This document shows positions 28,574 through 38,340 of a stretch of 64,000 nucleotides of DNA, piece by piece. Location: contig NZ_JAQOMR010000001.1 in NCBI RefSeq assembly GCF_028401385.1, forward strand, positions 2,916,501-2,980,500. Reading direction: 5' to 3'. Below the pieces are notes generated by a model. It saw only the letters and a program-made list of their open reading frames with translations, was not told the DNA's origin and did not search any database. The position numbers and the translations under genes are program-made. Position 1 is the first letter of the stretch. Every line of letters starts with the position of its first letter. The stretch is from Marinicella algicola. GTDB taxonomy: Bacteria; Pseudomonadota; Gammaproteobacteria; Xanthomonadales; Marinicellaceae.

Positions 28574-29716
28574 TCAGTTGATCGATTTCCAGCCGCCATT
28601 CTCGATTTCGAGCATGCGGAAGGCGGAAAGATCGAGGCCGAGATGGTTGTCCGGACCCATGGTGTAAACGCCGGTGGTGCCGACGAGACCGTCAGTCGCC
28701 TCCAGCGCTTCACGAATGGCATCGGGGTCTTCGCCCCCGGCCTGTTCCATGGCATTGACCATCAGCAGAAAGGCATCATTGGCATAGCCGCCAAACGTCG
28801 AGACGTTCTGGTCGTATTTGTCCTCGTAGGCGGTCTTGTAGGCCATGACGACGTCGCGCTGGATATCGTCTTCCGGCAGGATATCGGCAATCAGAAGCGC
28901 CGTACCCGGCAGGCGGACACCTTCGGAGGCTTCCGGACCGACGAGCTCGATGAAGCTGTCGGAGGCAACGCCATGGCTTTGGTAGAGCGGCAGTTCGATG
29001 CCGAGCTGGCTGGCATTACGGGTGACGATCGCCGGGCCCTGACCGAAGCCCGGGTTGAGGATCGCCTCGACGCCTTCAGTGTTCTTGATCTTGGTAAGCT
29101 GCGGTGTCATGTCGGCATCGCTCGGGCCATAGATCTCGTCAGCGATGATCTCGATGTCATAGCTGCCGGCAACCTCCTTGCACTGGGCTTCCATCGATGC
29201 GCCGAAACCATCCGTACCCGAGATCATGCCGATCCTGGTGATGCCGTTCTTCTTCATGTTGTCGAAGATCTTCTCGCAGGCCATGCGGTCGGTGTGCGGC
29301 GTCTTGAAAACATAGTCCTTCACCGGATCGATGATCTGAATGGCCCCGGCAAGCGAGATGAAGGGAATGCCTTCGTCTTCGGCGACCGACAGAATTGACA
29401 TTGATGTGCCCGTGGTGGTGCCGCCAATGATGGCGACCACTTCGTCATCCTCGATCAGGCGGGTGGCGAAGGTGCGGGCCTTGTTCGGGTCGCCGCCATC
29501 GTCATAAAGCGTGAGATCGATTTTCTCACCATTGATGCCGCCCTTGGCATTGAGGTCATCAATCAGCATCTCGATGGTCTTGGCTTCCGGGTCGCCAAGG
29601 AATGCGGCCGGGCCGGTTGCCGAAAGGCTGGCCCCGAGCTTGATCTCTGCGCTTGCAGCCGTTGCAAGGCCGAATGTGGCAAGCATAGCCAAGGCCGTGG
29701 TGGACATGAATTTCAT
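28574..29716 (-). CDS. ABC transporter receptor, branched-chain amino acid/aromatic acid type
   Basis: 380-residue periplasmic receptor (PF13458-like). Its signal peptide MKFMSTTALAMLATFGLATAASA is cleaved before EIKLGASLSATGPAAFLGDP. The ribosome site GGGAGGAG is strong. DLNAKGGINGEKIDLTLYDD and IGGTTTGTSMSILSVAEDEG are typical of Leu/Ile/Val-type receptors that also bind benzoates and phenylacetates. Its place between paaN and the liv permeases, inside a phenylacetate cluster, points to an aromatic acid ligand; this is inferred from context. Confidence 0.9.
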   Translation of the reverse strand: MKFMSTTALAMLATFGLATAASAEIKLGASLSATGPAAFLGDPEAKTIEMLIDDLNAKGGINGEKIDLTLYDDGGDPNKARTFATRLIEDDEVVAIIGGTTTGTSMSILSVAEDEGIPFISLAGAIQIIDPVKDYVFKTPHTDRMACEKIFDNMKKNGITRIGMISGTDGFGASMEAQCKEVAGSYDIEIIADEIYGPSDADMTPQLTKIKNTEGVEAILNPGFGQGPAIVTRNASQLGIELPLYQSHGVASDSFIELVGPEASEGVRLPGTALLIADILPEDDIQRDVVMAYKTAYEDKYDQNVSTFGGYANDAFLLMVNAMEQAGGEDPDAIREALEATDGLVGTTGVYTMGPDNHLGLDLSAFRMLEIENGGWKSIN

Positions 29717-29764
29717 TGGATACTCCTCCCTGATTTATCCAAAACAAAGCTGACAGGCTGCGTT

Positions 29765-31416
29765 TCAGGCAGCCCTGGGCCAGCGGATCATGACGCGCCG
29801 GAAGCGCGGCACAACAAAGGCGGTGTCGGTCAGGCTTGCATTGCCTGAAGGATTAGCTCCCGTGACGTGGTAGTCCGAGAAGGCCGCAGACTGATTGACA
29901 TAAATGTTGCCGGTGAGGTTCACCGAGAGATTGACGCCGGCCCTTGCGAAGGCCGTCGCCCCCTCCTCGATCAGGGCGCCATCCGTGGCATAAAGTGCTG
30001 CCGTGACCGCCCCTTTTCGGTTGCGATGGCGGCGGCCTTCGCGATCGCATCATGAGCGTCGGCACAGGCGATGAAGAAGGAAACCGGGCCGAAACATTCA
30101 TTGCGCTCGGGTCCGCCCTCTCGATCGTCCACCACCACGAGAAGCGGCGTTGCCGAGGAACCAAAACCGGTCTCGCGGCTTTCGCGCACAACGCGTCCAG
30201 CCTGTCTCGCCTTTTCGACGCGCTCGAATGTCGAGGCATTGGCGATCGCGCCGCAAATGGAAGCAGCCTGGGCTCCGTCGCTCAGGAGCCGGTCAACAGC
30301 AGCAACAATGCCGCTGACAACATCCTCGAAATGCTTGTGACCCGCATCGGTTTCGATCCCGCCTTGCGGCACATAGATGTTCTGCGGCGAGGTGCACATC
30401 TGGCCGGAATAGAGCGACAGCGAAAAGGCGATATTGTCGCACATGCCGGCAAAATCATCCGTGCCGGTGATGGTGATCGAATTGACTCCGGTCTCCTCGG
30501 TGAAGACGAGGGCGCTGCCTGCATTTTTCCGCAGCCACGCGGCAAAGACGGAAGAACCGGTATAGTCGATGATCGAGAACGCCTGCGTTTCGACCAGATC
30601 CTTTGTCACTTCCGCACCCGGCTCATCGGCAGCCAGCAGCACAACATCAGACGAAAATCCTTCCTCGGCCAGCACGTCACGCAGCACTTTCACGCTTAAC
30701 GCCAGCGGCAGAATTGCCCCCGGATGCGGTTTCACGATCACGGTATTGCCGGTGGCAAGGCTTGCAAACAGGCCGGGGTAGCCGTTCCAGTTCGGGAAGG
30801 TCTGGCAGCCGATCATCAGCGACACTCCACGCGGCATAATGCGCCAGCGCTTTTCAAGAGTGATCGGGGCGTGCTTGCCCTGCGGCTTCTCCCAGGTGAC
30901 GGCGGTCGCGCTGCCGGTCATTTCAGAATAGGCGGCGGCAACGGCCTCCAGGCCGCGATCCTGCGCGTGCGGCCCTCCGGCCTGAAAAGCCATGGGGAAA
31001 GCCTGACCGGTAGTGTGCATGGTGGAGTGGCCGATGAGAAAGCTCATCGCGTTGAGCCGCGTCAGCGCTTCGAGAAGAATACCGGCGCGGGTTTCCGGAT
31101 CCACGGACGCCCATTTATCGGCCGCCTTTTGCGAGGCCGCGATCAGCGTAGCAGGATCGTTCGCCGGATAGGAGATGGAAAGCGCCTTGCCCCAGGGTGC
31201 ATTCTCGCGGCCGACGCGGCGCATTTCAGGATGACCCGGCATGTCGAAAGCCTTGCCAACAAGCGCCTCGAAGGCGGCAAGCCCCTCTGCCTTGGCAGTT
31301 TCGCCATAGACCTTGCCCGACGGCACCTCCGGAAAGGGCGTCCAGAATGCACGGGTCCGCAACGCTTCCACCGCCCGCGCCAACAGCACGGAATGGCGAT
31401 CGTAAAGGTTCGTCAT
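29765..31416 (-). CDS. paaN: PaaN, aldehyde-dehydrogenase-family phenylacetate protein (one frameshift)
   Basis: About 550 residues starting MTNLYDRHSVLLARAVEALR behind GGGAGGAGAC. The opening FWTPFPEVPSGKVYGE, the cofactor region GCQTFPNWNGYPGLFASLATGNT, and the Cys region SLYSGQMCTSPQNIYVP mark the PaaN branch of the aldehyde dehydrogenase superfamily. One G is missing near 30016; adding it yields TEKGAVTAALYATDGALI and a C-terminus ending at 29765. PaaN is thought to oxidise the ring-opened semialdehyde. Its coexistence with PaaZ, which has its own dehydrogenase domain, implies overlap or a different aldehyde. It is divergent from paaG across an operator. Confidence 0.9.
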
Positions 31417-31447
31417 GTCTCCTCCCAAATTCTGATGTCTATTATTG

Positions 31448-31461
31448 ACCGACCGGACGGT
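31448..31461. promoter_or_regulatory. Candidate PaaR operator, paaN-paaG divergent region
   Basis: ACCGaCCGGaCGGT is palindromic except for the two variable bases. It lies in the 99-base divergent spacer between paaN and paaG. A close relative occurs at 43433-43446 before paaJ. The TetR-type PaaR encoded at 34190 is the natural candidate ligand; binding is inferred. Confidence 0.6.
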
Positions 31462-31515
31462 TTATGCAACAACAATTATCAACCGCGCTTGAGGAGAGTG
31501 CGGCGGGAGGAAAAA

Positions 31516-32310
31516 ATGACCGATCATAAAAGCGTGCTCGCCACGTTGAAAGACGGCGTGTTGACCCTGACGCTCAACCGCCCCGACAAACTGAATTCCT
31601 TCAATGTCGATATGCACCTCGCTTTGCGGGCGGCGCTGGAGCGCGCCCATAACGAGGCAGACATTCGCGCGGTGCTTCTGACAGGAGCGGGCCGCGCCTT
31701 TTCCGCGGGGCAGGATCTTGGCGACCGCGACCCGCGCAAGATGACCGAAAAGCCGGATCTCGGCGAAACGCTCGAAACCTATTACAATCCGACCCTGCGG
31801 CTGATCCGCACGCTGGAAAAGCCGGTGATCGCGGCCGTCAACGGCGTGGCGGCAGGTGCTGGCGCCAATATCGCCTTTGCCTGCGATATCGTCTTCGCCG
31901 CGAAATCGGCCAAGTTCATCCAGGCGTTCTCGAAAATCGGACTCATTCCTGATGCGGGCGGCAGCTGGTCTTTGACACGGGCGCTCGGCGAGCCGCGCGC
32001 CAAGGCGCTTGCCATGACCGCAGAGCCGCTTCCTGCCGAAAAGGCGGAAGACTGGGGCCTGATCTGGAAGGCTGTTGATGACGACAGACTGATGGAAGAA
32101 GCGACCGGTCTTGCTGAGAAATTCGCCGCCGGACCGACAAAGGGGCTGGGGCTCACCAAACGGCTGATCCAGGCGGCATCCACCAACGAACTCTCCTCCC
32201 ATCTCGACATGGAGCGCGACTGCCAGCGAGAGGCGGGTCGCACAGATGACTACGCCGAAGGCGTCACCGCCTTTCTGGAAAAGCGCGTACCGGTCTTCAA
32301 GGGAAAATAA
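31516..32310 (+). CDS. paaG: PaaG, ring-1,2-epoxyphenylacetyl-CoA isomerase
   Basis: Crotonase-fold enzyme of 264 residues that converts the ring epoxide to oxepin-CoA and later isomerises the double bond. It has the oxyanion-hole segments AGRAFSAGQDLGDRDP and NGVAAGAGANIAFACDIV, and FIQAFSKIGLIPDAGGSW. Its C-terminus EGVTAFLEKRVPVFKGK is typical of PaaG. Start ATG 31516 is behind GGGAGGAAAAA. It opens the paaG-paaI-paaK-paaR operon. Confidence 0.92.
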   Translation: MTDHKSVLATLKDGVLTLTLNRPDKLNSFNVDMHLALRAALERAHNEADIRAVLLTGAGRAFSAGQDLGDRDPRKMTEKPDLGETLETYYNPTLRLIRTLEKPVIAAVNGVAAGAGANIAFACDIVFAAKSAKFIQAFSKIGLIPDAGGSWSLTRALGEPRAKALAMTAEPLPAEKAEDWGLIWKAVDDDRLMEEATGLAEKFAAGPTKGLGLTKRLIQAASTNELSSHLDMERDCQREAGRTDDYAEGVTAFLEKRVPVFKGK

Positions 32311-32312
32311 GC

Positions 32313-32759
32313 ATGAACACAACGATTGAGCCGATGAACCCGCAGGCACTTGCGGAAGCCTGTGCGAAGGCGATGTGGAATGACGACAATGCCTCTCAGC
32401 GCCTTGGTATGCGGCTTGAACATATCGCCCCCGGCGAGGCAACGCTTTCCATGACGCTGACGGATGCGATGACCAATGGCCATGGCAATGCACATGGCGG
32501 CTATCTGTTCACGCTTGCCGACAGTGCCTTCGCTTTTGCCTGCAACACCTATAATCAGCTGACCGTCGCCCAGCATTGCTCCATCACCTACACCGCACCG
32601 GCCGCACGTGGTGACCGGCTGACCGCCATCGCGCGCGAGGTTTCACGAAAAGGCCGGTCCGGTATCTATGATATCCGCGTAAGCCGGGAGGACGGGACGG
32701 TGATCGCCGAGTTCCGCGGCCATGCACGCACCATTAACGGCACGCTGCTGCCAGCCTGA
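32313..32759 (+). CDS. paaI: PaaI, hydroxyphenylacetyl-CoA thioesterase
   Basis: Hotdog-fold thioesterase of 148 residues that rescues CoA from dead-end thioesters. The motif GHGNAHGGYLFTLADSAFAF carries the catalytic region, followed by HCSITYTAPAARGDRLTA. It starts 2 bases after the paaG stop. Length and context fit PaaI well. Confidence 0.92.
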   Translation: MNTTIEPMNPQALAEACAKAMWNDDNASQRLGMRLEHIAPGEATLSMTLTDAMTNGHGNAHGGYLFTLADSAFAFACNTYNQLTVAQHCSITYTAPAARGDRLTAIAREVSRKGRSGIYDIRVSREDGTVIAEFRGHARTINGTLLPA

Positions 32760-32786
32760 GCGGCAACCGTTTTCGAGGAGGAAAAC

Positions 32787-34103
32787 ATGAACGCCATCAA
32801 TAGTCTGAAACCGTCCCGCGAAATCCTCGATCCGATCGAGATGGCAAGCCGCGACGAAATCTCCGCCCTTCAGCAGAAGCGCATGACCTGGTCGCTCAAC
32901 CACGCCTATGATAACTCGCCCTTCTATCGCAAGCGCTTTGATGAAAACGGCGTACACCCGTCCGATTTCAAGGCGCTTGCCGATCTGGCAAAATTCCCGT
33001 TCACGGTGAAGACGGACCTGCGCGACACCTATCCCTTCGGCATGTTCGCGGTTCCGCGCGAAAAGCTTGCGCGTATTCATGCCTCCTCCGGCACGACCGG
33101 ACGCCCGACAGTCGTCGGCTATACAAAGAACGATATCGATATCTGGGCCAATGTGATGGCGCGCTCGATCCGCGCCTCTGGTGGACGCGCCGGCGATATC
33201 TGTCATGTCGCCTATGGCTATGGGCTGTTTACCGGCGGCCTCGGCGCGCATTATGGCGCCGAACGGCTCGGCTGCACCGTGGTTCCGATCTCCGGCGGCA
33301 TGACCGAGCGTCAGGTGACGCTGATGAGCGACTTCAAACCGCAGATCATCATGGTCACCCCGTCCTACATGCTGTCGATTCTCGACGAGTTCCGCCGCCA
33401 GGGCATCGACCCGCGCGAAAGCTCGCTCAAGGTCGGCATTTTCGGCGCCGAGCCGTGGACCAATGCGATGCGGGCGGAGATCGAGGACGCCTTTGACATG
33501 CACGCCGTCGACATTTACGGCCTTTCTGAGATCATGGGTCCCGGCGTTGCCAATGAATGCGTGGAGACCAAGGATGGACTTCACGTTTGGGAAGACCATT
33601 TCTACCCGGAAATCATCGATCCCCAGACCGGTGACGTTCTGCCGGACGGCGAGATGGGCGAACTCGTCTTTACCACACTGACCAAGGAAGGTCTGCCGAT
33701 GGTGCGCTACCGCACCCGCGACCTTACGCGCATCCTGCCTGGCACGGCGCGCTCGATGCGCCGTATCGAGAAGATTACCGGTCGTTCCGACGACATGATA
33801 ATCCTGCGCGGCGTCAACATCTTCCCGACCCAGATCGAAGAGATGATTCTGAAATGCAGCGGTCTCAGCCCGCATTTCCAGATCGAACTGACCCGCAGGG
33901 AACGCATGGACGTGATGACGGTTCATGTGGAGTGCACTCCTGAACAGTCCTCTGCCGAAGCACGGATGGCATCGGCGAAGGAACTGGCGCACCACATCAA
34001 ATCGGTGATCGGCGTTTCGACGAAAATCGACGTTTGCGATCCTGAAAGCGTCGCCCGGTCGGAAGGCAAGGCGAAGCGCGTGGTTGACAATCGACCGAAA
34101 TGA
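32787..34103 (+). CDS. paaK: PaaK, phenylacetate-CoA ligase
   Basis: First step of the pathway: ATP-dependent CoA activation of phenylacetate. 438 residues with the adenylate-forming P-loop ASSGTTGRPTVVGYT, the PaaK-specific AYGYGLFTGGLGAHYGAERL, YGLSEIMGPGVA, and GRSDDMIILRGVNIFPTQIE at the hinge. GAGGAGG precedes the start. It is followed by paaR in the same direction. Confidence 0.96.
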   Translation: MNAINSLKPSREILDPIEMASRDEISALQQKRMTWSLNHAYDNSPFYRKRFDENGVHPSDFKALADLAKFPFTVKTDLRDTYPFGMFAVPREKLARIHASSGTTGRPTVVGYTKNDIDIWANVMARSIRASGGRAGDICHVAYGYGLFTGGLGAHYGAERLGCTVVPISGGMTERQVTLMSDFKPQIIMVTPSYMLSILDEFRRQGIDPRESSLKVGIFGAEPWTNAMRAEIEDAFDMHAVDIYGLSEIMGPGVANECVETKDGLHVWEDHFYPEIIDPQTGDVLPDGEMGELVFTTLTKEGLPMVRYRTRDLTRILPGTARSMRRIEKITGRSDDMIILRGVNIFPTQIEEMILKCSGLSPHFQIELTRRERMDVMTVHVECTPEQSSAEARMASAKELAHHIKSVIGVSTKIDVCDPESVARSEGKAKRVVDNRPK

Positions 34104-34138
34104 TCACGACTGGCTGGTCATTCGATGAGCGAGTGATA

Positions 34139-34158
34139 AAGGGGCGAAATCGCCCCTT
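34139..34158 (+). terminator. Short hairpin between paaK and paaR
   Basis: AAGGGGCG and CGCCCCTT pair around AAAT (the arms can zip one more pair). The following bases are only weakly T-rich, so it is probably a partial terminator that lowers read-through into paaR. Confidence 0.5.
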
Positions 34159-34189
34159 CTGCCTGCCTACAAGGAGTCTTGAGAGAGCC

Positions 34190-34789
34190 ATGGCGAGAAC
34201 AAGGGCCAATGATTTCGAGGAAAAGCGGCACGGCCTGCTTTTGAACGCAGCACATGTCTTCGCCACCCAGGGCATGGAAAAGGCCTCGATGTCGCAGATT
34301 GCGCGTGAGGCCGGCGTCTCCAAGGCGCTGCTTTATCACTACTACCCCTCCAAGGAAGCACTGATCTTCGCGATCATCGCCACGCACCTGGAGGCGCTCG
34401 ATGCCGCCCTTGAAGCGGCCGACGACCCGAGCCTGGAACACAAGGCAAGACTAGAGAAGCTGGTGATGACGGTGCTGAACGAATATCGAGGCGCCGATGA
34501 CCAGCACAAAGTGCAACTCAATGCCGCTCCCGCTCTTTCCGCCGAGCAGACCAAGCGGATCCGCGCGCTCGAACGCAGCATTGTCGGCCGGTTCTCCGCA
34601 GTGATCCGCGAGATCCACCCCGAGCTCGACCGGCCGGAACGCCCGCTTTTGATGCCGGTCACCATGTCGCTTTTTGGTATGATGAACTGGGTCTATATGT
34701 GGTTTCGCGAAGGCGGAAAGATCACACGCGAAGACTATGCGGCTATCGCGACAACGCTGCTTCTGGAAGGCGTCAAGGCGGTCCGTTAG
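34190..34789 (+). CDS. paaR: PaaR, TetR-family regulator of phenylacetate genes
   Basis: 199 residues. The N-terminal TetR helix-turn-helix (MSQIAREAGVSKALLYHYYP, about residues 30-49) is followed by an all-helical ligand domain. Start ATG 34190 is chosen because the upstream extension has no ribosome site while AAGGAG and GAGAGA precede this ATG. Placement after paaK and the paired ACCG-N-CCGG operators at 31448 and 43433 support a phenylacetyl-CoA-responsive repressor. Confidence 0.88.
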   Translation: MARTRANDFEEKRHGLLLNAAHVFATQGMEKASMSQIAREAGVSKALLYHYYPSKEALIFAIIATHLEALDAALEAADDPSLEHKARLEKLVMTVLNEYRGADDQHKVQLNAAPALSAEQTKRIRALERSIVGRFSAVIREIHPELDRPERPLLMPVTMSLFGMMNWVYMWFREGGKITREDYAAIATTLLLEGVKAVR

Positions 34790-34795
34790 CCGCCC

Positions 34796-35410
34796 TTACC
34801 CCTTGTTCTCGCCGACACGTGCGAACATCAGCGGATCATAGCGCGGGGCCTCAATCCGTCGGCGGTTTTTCTCGACATGAGTAAGCGGCTCGGCCAGCTT
34901 CGTTCTGCCTTCAGCTTCGAAGGCGAGTTGACGGTAGATATCGGTTCCGCCCTTCTTCCAGGCGACCTCCTCATCTGTGAGCGCGCGGATGACCCGTGCC
35001 GGATTGCCATGGGCGAGCATGCCGTCCGGCACGACAAAGCCCTGCTTGACGAAGGCCATGGCACCGATGATGGCATTTTTTCCGACAACCACCTCGTCCA
35101 TGACCACCGCATTCATGCCGACCATGGCGTTTTCACCGACACGGCAGCCGTGGAGCACCGCGCCGTGGCCAATATGGCCATATTTACCGACGACGACATC
35201 GCGATCCGGAAAGGAGTGGCAGACACAGGTCTCCTGAACGTTGGAGCCCTCATGCATCTCGATCCGGCCGAAATCACCGCGCAGCACCGCGCCCGCCCCG
35301 ACAAAACATTGCGGGCCGACAATCACATCGCCGATCAGCACCGCGTCAGGATGAACATAGGCCTGGGCGTCAATGACCGGCACGATATTGTCATAGGCAT
35401 AGACAGCCAT
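34796..35410 (-). CDS. paaY: PaaY, gamma-carbonic-anhydrase-like thioesterase
   Basis: Left-handed beta-helix protein of 204 residues with hexapeptide repeats (VHPDAVLIGDVIVGPQCFVG, HIGHGAVLHGCRVGENAMVG). His residues in HSFPDRDV and GHIGHGAVLHG are the expected metal ligands. PaaY hydrolyses inhibitory CoA thioesters in the paa pathway. It starts 3 bases after the paaZ stop and converges with paaR. Confidence 0.92.
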   Translation of the reverse strand: MAVYAYDNIVPVIDAQAYVHPDAVLIGDVIVGPQCFVGAGAVLRGDFGRIEMHEGSNVQETCVCHSFPDRDVVVGKYGHIGHGAVLHGCRVGENAMVGMNAVVMDEVVVGKNAIIGAMAFVKQGFVVPDGMLAHGNPARVIRALTDEEVAWKKGGTDIYRQLAFEAEGRTKLAEPLTHVEKNRRRIEAPRYDPLMFARVGENKG

Positions 35411-35413
35411 TGC

Positions 35414-37493
35414 TTAGCCCACCATCTGTTCAAGCTCTCCGGCGGCAAGCGGCCAGGTCTTGGCGACCATGGTCAGAACATCATATTGCGCGACGACCTC
35501 GTCTTTCTGGTTGGTGACGCGGCAATCCCAGCGAACCTCGCCATGGCCGGCATTTTCGCGCGGATTGATCACCTTGCAGGTCAACTGCACCCTGAGCGTG
35601 TCGCCGAAATAGACCGGCGTGAGGAAGCGAAGATTGTCGACGCCGTAATTGGCGAGCACAGGGCCAGGATCCGGGTCCACAAACAGTCCGGCCGCAAATG
35701 ACGCGATCAGATAGCCATGCGCCACCCGGTCCTCAAAGAAGGGATTGGCCTTGGCTGCATCGCTGTCCATGTGGGCGTAGAATGTATCGCCGGTGAATTC
35801 GGCGAAGTGCTCGACATCCTCACGGGTGATCGTGCGGGTTTCCGTGACGATCTGATCGCCAATCTTCAGTTCTTCGAGCGATTTGCGGAAAGGGTGTTTG
35901 CCGCGATGACTGTCCGCGCCATCGACCCACTCTCCGGTGATAGCGGTCAGCATATCGGGCGTTCCCTGCACGGCGGTGCGCTGCATGAAGTGCTTCACCC
36001 CGCGCATGCCGCCCATTTCCTCACCACCGCCGGCCCGTCCCGGACCGCCATGGATCAGCGGCGCAAGCGGTGAGCCATGACCTGTTGAGGTCTTCGCCGA
36101 GCCGCGATTGCCGATCATGACGCGGCCATGATAGGCGGCAAGGCCGGTAACAATCTCTGCGGCAACCGTGCCGTCATTGGTAAACAGCGAGGAGACCAGT
36201 GATCCCTTGCCGCGTTCGGCCAGAGCCACCGCCTCTTGCCCATCATCATAGGCCATCACGGTTGCGACTGGACCGAAGGCTTCAACATCGTGAACGGACT
36301 TCGCTTCAAAAGGCTTTTCGCAGCGCAGGAGAACTGGGCTCATGAAGGCACCGTTTTCCGGGTCTCCCGAAACGAGCGCCACATTGTCTGGGTCGCCGTA
36401 AACGATCTCGCCATCACCGCAAAGTGCCGAGATCTTCTCGCGTACGCCGTGCCGATCGGAAAGCGAGACCAGCGCGCCCATGCGGACATTCTCGTCGTCC
36501 GGCAGGCCGATTGTCGCCTTGGAAAGTCGTGCTGACATCGCCTCGACCACAACCTGCTCGTGGGCGCGCGGGACGATGATACGGCGGATTGCAGTGCACT
36601 TCTGCCCGGCTTTCGAGGTCATCTCATTGGCCACCTCACGGATAAAGAGATCGAATTCCGGCGTGCCGGGCCCTGCGTCGGCACCGAGGATCGCGGCATT
36701 AAGACTATCGGCCTCCATATTGAAGCGTACGGAATTTTCGACCATCGCCGCACCGGTCTTCAACTTGCGCCCCGTTGTCGCGGAACCGGTGAAGGTGACG
36801 ACATCCTGACCGGTTACATGATCGAGAAGATCGCCAGCACTTCCGCAGACAAGCTGCAGCGCACCATCCGGCAAGATCCCGGTTTCGATAATGGCGCGGG
36901 TGACGCACTCGGTCAGATAGGCCGTCTGCGAGGCAGGTTTGACAAGGCAGGGCATGCCGGCAATCAGTGCCGGCGCGATTTTTCCAGCATCCCCCAGACG
37001 GGAAAGTTGAAGGCGTTGATATGGATCGCAACCCCTTCATCGGCGTCAGAATATGACGACCGATGAAGCTGCCATCCTTCGACAACGGCTCGACATCGCC
37101 CTCGCTCAACACCTTCGTGTTCGGCAATTCGCGCCTGGCCTTGGACGCGAATGTCAAAAGCGTGCCGATGCCGCCCTCGATATCCACCCAGCCATCGCGA
37201 CGCGTGGCACCGGTCCAGGTATTTTCGACGTAGAATTTCTCCTTGCGCTCCATCAGCGCCATGCCAACCGCCTTCAGCATCAGCGCGCGCTCGTGAATGG
37301 TCATCGCCCGAAGCGCTTTGCCGCCCTTCTCGCGACCATAGGCCAGCGCATCGGCGAATTTCAGCCCTTCGGCGCCAATCAGCGCGACGGTTTTACCGGT
37401 TGCGGCATGGGCAAGCGGCTTTCCCGCCCCCGATCCCGTCTGCCAGGAGCCGACCACATAGCTCTCAAGGCGGCGTGCTGCCGTCTCAGTCAT
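35414..37493 (-). CDS. paaZ: PaaZ, oxepin-CoA hydrolase/semialdehyde dehydrogenase fusion (two frameshifts)
   Basis: Bifunctional ring-opening enzyme of about 693 residues. The N-terminal aldehyde dehydrogenase domain (about 1-520) includes VTFTGSATTGRKLK and the catalytic Cys in TSKAGQKCTAIRRI. The C-terminal MaoC-type hydratase (about 540-690) includes FAEFTGDTFYAHMDSDAAKA and RVAHGYLIASFAAGLF. Missing bases near 37041 (G run) and 36990 (A run) restore LTPMKGVAIHINAFNFP and GMLEKIAPALIAGMPC. Both domains being present means oxepin-CoA can be cleaved and the reactive aldehyde oxidised in one protein. Confidence 0.94.
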
Positions 37494-37571
37494 GGGGATA
37501 TCCTTCCTCGTCGGCCCTGCCGGCCACCAGGGGGACCAGACAGGACTTATGAAATGTTGTGGGAGCGGCGA

Positions 37572-38340
37572 TCAGGCCGCCACGGGTGTTTTCAGCCCGC
37601 ACTCTTCAAGAACACTTTGGGCTTCGTTCTGCCACCGGGTCCTGAGCGCATCATTTTCCGTGTGACGCAGGCCGAAGCGAGAAAGCCGGGCAAAGCGTTC
37701 GGACACCGCCGGGCCAAAGGTTGCGGCAACGCGCGGATGCCAGTAGGCGACCGCCATCTGCGCGGCCTTGCCGCCTTCCCCGGATTCAGCAAGCTTGCGC
37801 AAGCCTTCGAGCCCAAGCTCCGTATGCCGTTTCTCGCGCGGTGCCACGGCCCGGAGCACCTCCGCGAAGGGCGTGTAGGAGACGTGCGTCATCTCCTCAA
37901 GCTGGATGACGGTCGCAAGCCCCATCAGCACGTTCATCACCACCGCATCGGTCCAGTTTTCAAAGGGGTAGTGGAAGACGGAAAGCCGCATATCCCCGCC
38001 CATCCGACGCGGATCGATCTCCGCATCGCGGGAAGCCTCGCCGCCCAGCTATGCGCGCGATTATAGAGTGCCGTATCGGTTCCGAAATCGCCCATCAGAT
38101 CGAGTACACGCTCGGCATGATCGGCCTTTTCCAGGACGATACGGCTTGCAGCGATGCGCTCGGCAATGCCGGGCGCCCAGTTGATGGCGGAGGCAAAGCC
38201 CGCCGATCCCGCCAGCTCGCTGTCAACGAAGGAGGACATCATCCGCATCAGTTCCGCGCGGTAGAGCGGCGGGGGTTGTCCGGCGAGGAAAGCTTGCCGC
38301 CTTCGGCCAGATATTGGGCAATCGACATGTCATTCGTCAT
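37572..38340 (-). CDS. Extra PaaA/PaaC-family ferritin-like protein (two frameshifts)
   Basis: About 256 residues rejoined from three frames (missing C near 38262 and near 38021). It resembles the phenylacetic acid catabolic family PF05138. The motifs QLEEMTHVSYTPFAEVLRAV and PREKRHTELGLEGLR supply two ExxH pairs spaced as in di-iron ferritin-like proteins, and EKADHAERVLDLMGDF comes earlier. It overlaps the end of paaE, so it is translated with the monooxygenase. It is neither PaaA nor PaaC, both of which occur separately. It may be a third ferritin-like subunit, an assembly partner or an independent oxygenase. Confidence 0.8.

Noticed and set aside
28127..29398. 423-residue plus-strand frame over the liv receptor
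   Set aside because: Antisense shadow with no family motif; the receptor on the minus strand is intact with a signal peptide and ribosome site.
32643..33995. 450-residue minus-strand frame over paaK
   Set aside because: Antisense shadow; paaK on the plus strand has all ligase motifs.
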